Below are positions 59,264 to 64,000 of a stretch of DNA of 64,000 nt, piece by piece. The notes under the pieces were generated by a model. The model was not told where the DNA came from. It saw only the letters and a list, made by a program, of their open reading frames with translations, and ran no database searches. The translations under genes were made by a program, and so were the position numbers. The stretch's first letter is position 1. Each line of letters starts with the position of its first letter. This stretch comes from Pedobacter steynii (GTDB lineage: Bacteria > Bacteroidota > Bacteroidia > Sphingobacteriales > Sphingobacteriaceae): the NCBI RefSeq assembly GCF_001721645.1, contig NZ_CP017141.1:2604001-2668000 (forward strand), given 5' to 3'.

Positions 59264-59998
59264 TTACTGGCCTAATTTCTGACGGATTGCCTTTTCTGCT
59301 TCCTGGGTTACTTCTTCCGGGTTTTTTCCGGTGGAGTCTATTGGTTTTAAGACGGTCCAGCGGATCCGCTCTCCAAAGCTAAGGGGGAAAGTTCCGTACT
59401 GTACCATTTTCCAGGAGTTTTCGATGGCCACAGGAACAATTAATGCATTGGGTACTTTTTTTAGAAGTGTGGCAATTCCGCCTACATGGAAAGGTTTAAG
59501 ATTTCCATCTTTAGAGCGTGTGCCTTCCGGAAAAATCATCGCAGACCAGTTGTTTTGTTTCATCCTGTTTCCCAGATGAATAATTTCGCCGACAGCTTGT
59601 TTACTATCTTTCCGGTCAATATTAGCCCCTCCACCATATTTAAGATTGAAGGAAATCGAGGGAATGCCTTTGGTTAGCTCAATTTTGGAAATGAATTTAA
59701 CGTGGTGTTTTCTTAAGAACCAGATCAGTCCGGGAATATCGTACATACTCTGGTGATTGGCTATAAATATTTTAGGTTGATCAAGAGGGATATCCTGCTC
59801 ATTGATGAATGTAACAGAGGATCCCATAAAAAGGTCGCAATAGGTTAGAAAAAAATTCAGGCAATCTACTGAGGCTTTGTGTGCCTGATAACCGAACAGA
59901 CGATAACATACCCATTGAATGGGTTGAAAAATAATTAACGTCAGCGCAAAGAAGAGATAAAACAGCGGACTGAAAATATATCCTAAAAATTTATTCAT
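59264..59998 (-). CDS. 1-acyl-glycerol-3-phosphate acyltransferase (PlsC-like)
   Basis: 244-residue membrane-bound acyltransferase. A hydrophobic N-terminal segment (about 5-35) is followed by motif I NHQSMYD (catalytic HX4D), motif II with FISKIELTKG and motif III FPEGTRS for glycerol-phosphate binding. It adds the second acyl chain in phospholipid synthesis. It lies 17 nt downstream of a NUDIX hydrolase gene and could be co-transcribed. The exact acyl acceptor is not certain from sequence. Confidence 0.92.
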   Translation of the reverse strand: MNKFLGYIFSPLFYLFFALTLIIFQPIQWVCYRLFGYQAHKASVDCLNFFLTYCDLFMGSSVTFINEQDIPLDQPKIFIANHQSMYDIPGLIWFLRKHHVKFISKIELTKGIPSISFNLKYGGGANIDRKDSKQAVGEIIHLGNRMKQNNWSAMIFPEGTRSKDGNLKPFHVGGIATLLKKVPNALIVPVAIENSWKMVQYGTFPLSFGERIRWTVLKPIDSTGKNPEEVTQEAEKAIRQKLGQ

Positions 59999-60015
59999 GG
60001 TGGGTCAATTGTTCG

Positions 60016-60570
60016 TTAAAGCGAAGATTCCTGGAGAATGATTTTAGTTTTTAAAATGGCAGCAACACTCATGCTATCGGTGATCTCTCCGTTTAATACC
60101 ATTTCATAAGCCTCCTGAAAAGGCAACTTACGGATGCGGAGTTCTTCGGTTTCTTCAGGTGAAGCAATACCCATACTCAGCCCTCTGGCAATATAAATGA
60201 TCGCGAGTTCATTACTCACGGAATTCGATAAATGCATGCGTTGAATCTCTACCCATTCCGTAGCAGAGAGCCCTGTTTCTTCCATCAGCTCCCGCTTTGC
60301 ACTATCCAGTGGATCTGCATCTAAAGGACCTCCCCCTTCAGGGATTTCCCAGCTGTAAGCTTTTAAAGGGAAGCGGTATTGTCCAACCAGCCAGGTGTTC
60401 AACTCCTCGTCCAAAGGTAAAATTCCAATGGCTAAGTTTTTAAAATGTACTTCGCCATATATTCCTTTACCTCCGGAGGGGTTGATCACCTGGTGCTCTG
60501 TAAGTCCGATCCAGTTGTTATCATAGATCTTGTGGCTCTCAATAGTGGTCCAGGGATTGCGTTCTTCCAT
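60016..60570 (-). CDS. NUDIX hydrolase (ADP-ribose pyrophosphatase-like)
   Basis: 184 residues. The NUDIX box reads GGGPLDADPLDSAKRELMEETGL, with REL.EE.G intact but one residue shorter before the Arg than the classical GX5EX7 and with the first Glu position replaced; that first Glu is not catalytic. An upstream strand with VHFKNLAIGILPLDEE fits the ADP-ribose or NDP-sugar pyrophosphatase group. The start at 60570 (MEERNPWTT) follows a -7 box by 5 nt. A longer frame reaches 60663 but would run into the upstream receptor gene. PlsC follows after 17 nt. Confidence 0.88.
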   Translation of the reverse strand: MEERNPWTTIESHKIYDNNWIGLTEHQVINPSGGKGIYGEVHFKNLAIGILPLDEELNTWLVGQYRFPLKAYSWEIPEGGGPLDADPLDSAKRELMEETGLSATEWVEIQRMHLSNSVSNELAIIYIARGLSMGIASPEETEELRIRKLPFQEAYEMVLNGEITDSMSVAAILKTKIILQESSL

Positions 60571-60575
60571 GGACG

Positions 60576-60583
60576 CAAATATA
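60576..60583 (-). promoter_or_regulatory. -7 element of the NUDIX gene; probably leaderless
   Basis: On the minus strand TATATTTG, a perfect TAnnTTTG, ends 5 nt before the ATG at 60570, adjacent to the stop of the upstream receptor. Confidence 0.5.
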
Positions 60584-63076
60584 CTAAAATGACTCTTCAT
60601 CGGAACGCATTTCCTGCTGATCCGGTTTTTTGCCTTTTTTAGGACTGAAGGTCGTCTTACCAAAACGGTAAGAATAAGTTAAACTCGCCATGGTACCTTG
60701 CATGTAACGTCTGAAATCAACAATAGAGTTGGTTGTAGTGGTGGTCATACTCCAGTTACGGGTATTGAAGATATCACGCACATTCAGACTTAAAGAAGAG
60801 GTCTTGTTTTTAAAATCATATTTGGCACCTGCGTCAACTCCATACATCGCATTTCTTGTTCCCTGTGCCATTACCTGACGGGCACGGTAATCTCCTTTAA
60901 CCTGTAAAGTAATGTTGTAAGGAAGGACGAAGTTATTGGTGAGATTGGCATTCCAGGTAAATCCTGAATTGTCTACGATTCCAAAGGCGGGAACCCCATC
61001 TATTTTGCTCTGATATAAATTAGCATTGGCAGTGAAATTCCATGCCTTAGCAACATCAAACCGACCAATCAGCTCTAATCCGCTGGAAAGCTCTTTGGTT
61101 AAATTCTGAGGAGTAGTAAGGGTAATCCCGTTCTGATCCGGTTCTGTTCTGATTCTTTGAATGACATCATTTGTCTGACGCATATAAGCAGTGGAGATAA
61201 AGGTAACCTTCGGCCAGAATTTGCTATAGCTCAGTTCAAAGGCATGAACATCCTCCGGTTTAAGATTCGGATTTCCCTGACGGTAGTTTAGTGGATCAGA
61301 AACGTCTACAAAGGGGTTGGTATCCCAGCCTCTTGGTCTGTTTACTCTTCTGCTATAGCTCAGTTGTAACTGTTGCTCTGATTTGAATTTCTGTGTTAAA
61401 AAGATACTAGGATATAACCTGGTATAAGCTACCTTTCCTGGTACGGAGCTCAGTTGTCCGTTGGTACCGTACATGCCTAAACGCGTGTCCAGAGTAGCGT
61501 CCTCTGCCCTCAGGCCAATCTGATAACCGAAGTTTTTAACCTGATTCTGATAGTTGGCATATAATGCATGTACCTGATCTTTACTGTTGAAGTCATTGGT
61601 AAGCGATAGATTCACATCGTAGTTTCCAGTGATGTTGTTCAGCTGATCTGAATAAGTATTGTTTTCGGCAATGCGAACCTGACTGCGGTAACCGGCTTCC
61701 AGTTTCCCTGATTTTCCAACTGGCAGGGTATAATCGGCCTGAATATTATAGTTTCTGTTGATTCCTGTTCCGTCATTTCTAATGATTTCTGGAAGCTGAT
61801 CAACGGGAACGCCGTTGAGGTTATAAATGTCTGTATTGTAAATCTGAAGGTTGTTATTGTCTCCCTCAGAAAAGCTGGCATTAAAGGTAATTTCCTCTTT
61901 TGGCTTTTTAAACTTATGACTGAAATCGAGATTCAAATCATAACTTCCGCCTGATCCCAGATTGGAATTGTTTCTTCTGCTGAGTTCCAATGGGTCTTTA
62001 AGGTTGTTTAACTGATCAATAGTTAGAAACTCATTTCTATCATTGTCCCGGATATTAAATCCTCCGGAGAAGCTTAAAACATCTTTTTCCGTCACATAGT
62101 AATCAAGGCCTGCTTTTACATTATGACCTTTATCCAGGGATTTGGAATCCGTGTTCTGATTGGCAAAGGCATTTGGAAAGCTGGAATTTAAATAACTGAT
62201 GTTATTAAACCCTCCGCCAAGGCGGTTTCCATACCTGTAGCTGTAATTGCCATATAAGTTCACTTTGCTGTTCTGAAAGCTAAGGCTGGTATTGGCATTG
62301 TAATTATCCCGGTTTCCGGCAGTTAAGGCGATATTACCGTTTAGTCCGAGCTTCTTATTCTTTTTTAATACAATGTTGATGATTCCTGATTGTCCTTCTG
62401 CATCATATTTTGCAGATGGGTTGGTAATCAGTTCCACACTTTCAATGGAACTTGCCGGGATAGACTGGAGGATCTGCGCGACATTACCGCCGGCGATCAA
62501 TGAAGGTTTACCGTCAATCAGGACTTTAACTCCTGTAGAACCCCTCAGACTCACATTTCCATCGATGTCCGATTGTACAGAAGGTACATTTTGCAAAAGA
62601 TCGGATGCGGATCCGCCCTCACTCACTAAACTCTGGTCTACAGAAAAGACTTTTTTGTCTACTCCCATTTGCATGGTGCTTTTCTGTGCAGTAATGGCTA
62701 CCTCATTAAGTACGGTACCCTTTGCTGTTTTCATTTTTATGGTGCCCATGCTGATTTCCTTCACAATCGCAGATATAGAAACAGAATCGCGAACCATGGT
62801 CTGGTAACCTACATAACTCACTTTAAAAGTAAAAGCACCTTTTGGCAGGCCAATCATAGATAAATTTCCGTTAACATCGGTTTGTACTCCTTTTATTAAT
62901 GCCTTGGTTTTTCTGTCGAGGATAACGGCTGTGGCAAATGGAATGGTCTCATTGGTTTGGGCATCTACAACTTTAGCTGTAATCTTACCTTCCCCGGTAG
63001 TTTGTGCATTAAGTTTTACAGTTGTAGTACAAATGGCAAAGGTTAAAAATACAACTTTGTATAACAGATTCTTCAT
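60584..63076 (-). CDS. Outer-membrane beta-barrel receptor (CarboxypepD_reg, OMP_b-brl_3)
   Basis: 830 residues. Signal peptide (1-24), CarboxypepD_reg-like domain (about 30-120), TonB-receptor plug (about 135-230; LLQNVPSVQSDIDGNVSLRGSTGVKVLIDG; NPSAKYDAEGQSGIINIVLKKN), then a long barrel (about 240-815) ending with an aromatic strand, MASLTYSYRFGKTTF. The OMP_b-brl_3 pattern is the same as in 37621-40416, but there is no GLPGLI partner and no SusD. Ligand unknown. The C-terminus extends 15 residues past the last strand (KKGKKPDQQEMRSDEESF), a charged tail that is not typical. Confidence 0.9.
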   Translation of the reverse strand: MKNLLYKVVFLTFAICTTTVKLNAQTTGEGKITAKVVDAQTNETIPFATAVILDRKTKALIKGVQTDVNGNLSMIGLPKGAFTFKVSYVGYQTMVRDSVSISAIVKEISMGTIKMKTAKGTVLNEVAITAQKSTMQMGVDKKVFSVDQSLVSEGGSASDLLQNVPSVQSDIDGNVSLRGSTGVKVLIDGKPSLIAGGNVAQILQSIPASSIESVELITNPSAKYDAEGQSGIINIVLKKNKKLGLNGNIALTAGNRDNYNANTSLSFQNSKVNLYGNYSYRYGNRLGGGFNNISYLNSSFPNAFANQNTDSKSLDKGHNVKAGLDYYVTEKDVLSFSGGFNIRDNDRNEFLTIDQLNNLKDPLELSRRNNSNLGSGGSYDLNLDFSHKFKKPKEEITFNASFSEGDNNNLQIYNTDIYNLNGVPVDQLPEIIRNDGTGINRNYNIQADYTLPVGKSGKLEAGYRSQVRIAENNTYSDQLNNITGNYDVNLSLTNDFNSKDQVHALYANYQNQVKNFGYQIGLRAEDATLDTRLGMYGTNGQLSSVPGKVAYTRLYPSIFLTQKFKSEQQLQLSYSRRVNRPRGWDTNPFVDVSDPLNYRQGNPNLKPEDVHAFELSYSKFWPKVTFISTAYMRQTNDVIQRIRTEPDQNGITLTTPQNLTKELSSGLELIGRFDVAKAWNFTANANLYQSKIDGVPAFGIVDNSGFTWNANLTNNFVLPYNITLQVKGDYRARQVMAQGTRNAMYGVDAGAKYDFKNKTSSLSLNVRDIFNTRNWSMTTTTTNSIVDFRRYMQGTMASLTYSYRFGKTTFSPKKGKKPDQQEMRSDEESF

Positions 63077-63173
63077 CGGTGTGTTTCGCTTTTGGTGTTT
63101 TTATATAAGAGGGACAAAGAAACATGACGGAGGTTTAAAAAGAACAGGCGTAACTATTTTATTACAGCTAATT

Positions 63174-63788
63174 ATGGTGGAATACAGTAATATTTTTGTT
63201 AACGAAGGAATGAGTTATTCATCCTATCGTAATTTGATAAATGAGCTGCTGCTCGCGAAAAAAACAACCGGTGAAGACGATACTGAGGCCATGCTTCACT
63301 ATACAAAGATGAACGTACAACGGATGAACCGGGTGGACAAGACAGTACAACTCAATGCTACAATTTTAGAAGCGCTAAGTGGCCTGAAAAATAAGTACCG
63401 CTTTTTGGTGATCTCCGAAGGCTGGTGTGGGGATGCAGCTCAGATTGTTCCCATCTTTGATAAAATAGCAAGTGCCTACCCGGATAAAATCAGTCTTAGG
63501 TTTGTGTTGAGGGATAAGAACCTGCCCTTAATAGATGCACATCTGACTAATGGAGGAAGGGCAATTCCTGTGCTGCTGATTCTGGATGAAGAAGGAAAGG
63601 TGCTTTGCAAATGGGGGCCGAGGCCACAAATCCTGCAATCGCTGCTGGCAGAATGGAAAAAGGAAAGTACCGATATGATGCTGATTGCAGAAAGACTTCA
63701 TGGATGGTATGCCAAAGATAAAACGCAGACTACCCAAGAAGAGCTAAATACACTTATTCAGCAGGTATTAATCAACGGAAACAGTTAA
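63174..63788 (+). CDS. Thioredoxin-family protein with single-Cys WCGD motif
   Basis: 204 residues. A thioredoxin-like fold (about 65-175) has LVISEGWCGDAAQIVPIFDKIA at 78-99, where the usual CxxC reads CGDA, so only Cys85 remains; NGGRAIPVLLILDEEG supplies the cis-Pro strand. This is the Thioredoxin_9-type group. A disulfide reductase role is therefore doubtful, while a redox sensing or chaperone role is possible. The ATG at 63174 begins the family-like MVEYSNIF; the frame from 62904 overlaps the divergent receptor. The 3' end overlaps clpS by 21 nt. Confidence 0.85.
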   Translation: MVEYSNIFVNEGMSYSSYRNLINELLLAKKTTGEDDTEAMLHYTKMNVQRMNRVDKTVQLNATILEALSGLKNKYRFLVISEGWCGDAAQIVPIFDKIASAYPDKISLRFVLRDKNLPLIDAHLTNGGRAIPVLLILDEEGKVLCKWGPRPQILQSLLAEWKKESTDMMLIAERLHGWYAKDKTQTTQEELNTLIQQVLINGNS

Positions 63789-64000
63789 ACCTTCCTGTTG
63801 TAAGATCTTACGGTAAACTTCCATTTCCGTAAAAGAACCTTCCAGGACGGCGCATTTTCCTTTATTATGGACTTCCCATGCAATCTTTTCAGCCTGGGTT
63901 TCTGAATAATCAAGGTATTTCATCATACAGTGAATTACATGGTCAAACGTATTTACATCATCGTTCCATAGAATTAAGCGGTGAACCGTTTTTAAGGAGG
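63768..64000 (-). CDS. clpS: ClpS adaptor for the ClpAP/ClpCP protease, 5' part outside the window
   Basis: The minus strand from the window edge to TAA at 63768 encodes 76 residues that fit the C-terminal part of ClpS: LILWNDDVNTFDHVIHCMM, then EKIAWEVHNKGKCAVLEG and a C-terminal helix EVYRKILQQEG. ClpS binds N-degron substrates and delivers them to the Clp unfoldase. Its stop overlaps the thioredoxin-like gene by 21 nt. The missing N-terminus lies to the right of the window. Confidence 0.92.
   Translation of the reverse strand, partial: SLKTVHRLILWNDDVNTFDHVIHCMMKYLDYSETQAEKIAWEVHNKGKCAVLEGSFTEMEVYRKILQQEGLTVSVD

Noticed and set aside
1..64000. CRISPR arrays, tRNA/rRNA genes, insertion sequences, prophage
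   Set aside because: No direct-repeat/spacer pattern, cloverleaf, transposase or phage gene could be seen on reading both strands; a dedicated scan such as tRNAscan-SE was not possible.

Overview
The window is a moderately AT-rich, gene-dense chromosomal segment from a Bacteroidota bacterium, most likely a Sphingobacteriaceae member close to Pedobacter. This rests on recognisable content: TonB-dependent receptors with CarboxypepD_reg N-termini, OMP_b-brl_3 barrels, GLPGLI, DUF3127, DUF5687 and DUF47-Pit proteins, an M56/BlaI pair, and SdhCAB of the Bacteroidota type. Most genes lack Shine-Dalgarno sites, and many start codons follow the Bacteroidota -7 element TAnnTTTG. I see no rRNA, tRNA, insertion sequence, prophage or CRISPR array. 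Species assignment is inference.

Layout. 1-8.3 kb: a cut lipoprotein gene, an NlpC/P60 peptidase, pyruvate dehydrogenase E1-alpha and E2 (no E1-beta), hisS, an NTF2-like protein, a lone receiver protein, and a TetR/ABC1-kinase pair. 8.3-17.3 kb: hutU and hutH, separated by a small His/Cys-rich protein and a TonB receptor, then an alpha/beta hydrolase, an MtfA-type peptidase and a Gfo/Idh oxidoreductase. 17.4-24 kb: a small hypothetical protein, an OmpA-like lipoprotein, an ABC exporter with a DUF5687 permease behind rarA, and a DEAD-box helicase. 24-28.3 kb: a divergent module of VWA protein plus DUF4197 protein against a sigma factor plus membrane-anchored anti-sigma-like protein. 28.3-34 kb: Pit/DUF47 phosphate transport, an orphan PhoR-like kinase, an HD hydrolase, a small XRE regulator, an rRNA-type methyltransferase and a DUF3127 protein. 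34-47.2 kb: an RprX/RprY-like two-component system facing a GLPGLI/outer-membrane-barrel operon, then a sulfatase, a PIF1-like helicase, dapF and an HtrA protease. 47.3-50.9 kb: sdhCAB. 50.9-55.1 kb: an M56/BlaI sensor-repressor pair and an M28 peptidase. 55.3-59.3 kb: an ABC-2 transporter with a small membrane protein, divergent from a LytS/LytTR two-component system. 59.3-64 kb: an acyltransferase, a NUDIX hydrolase, an OMP_b-brl_3 receptor, a thioredoxin-like protein and the 3' part of clpS.

The main discovery material is regulatory and modular. TGTTAAA/TTTAACA repeats with an exact 10-bp period occur upstream of three loci: the RprXY-like operon, its neighbouring outer-membrane operon, and the dapF/htrA intergenic region. 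This suggests a local envelope-stress regulon. Other strong sites are a 41-bp palindrome beside the XRE gene, twin dyads before blaI, two 9-bp repeats spaced 12 bp between the LytTR system and its ABC transporter, Pho-box-like repeats before DUF47-pit, and four tandem 11-bp repeats before the RprX-like kinase. Several envelope proteins here (anti-sigma-like, VWA, M56) carry pieces typical of SusC-type TonB receptors, which suggests repeated domain reuse.
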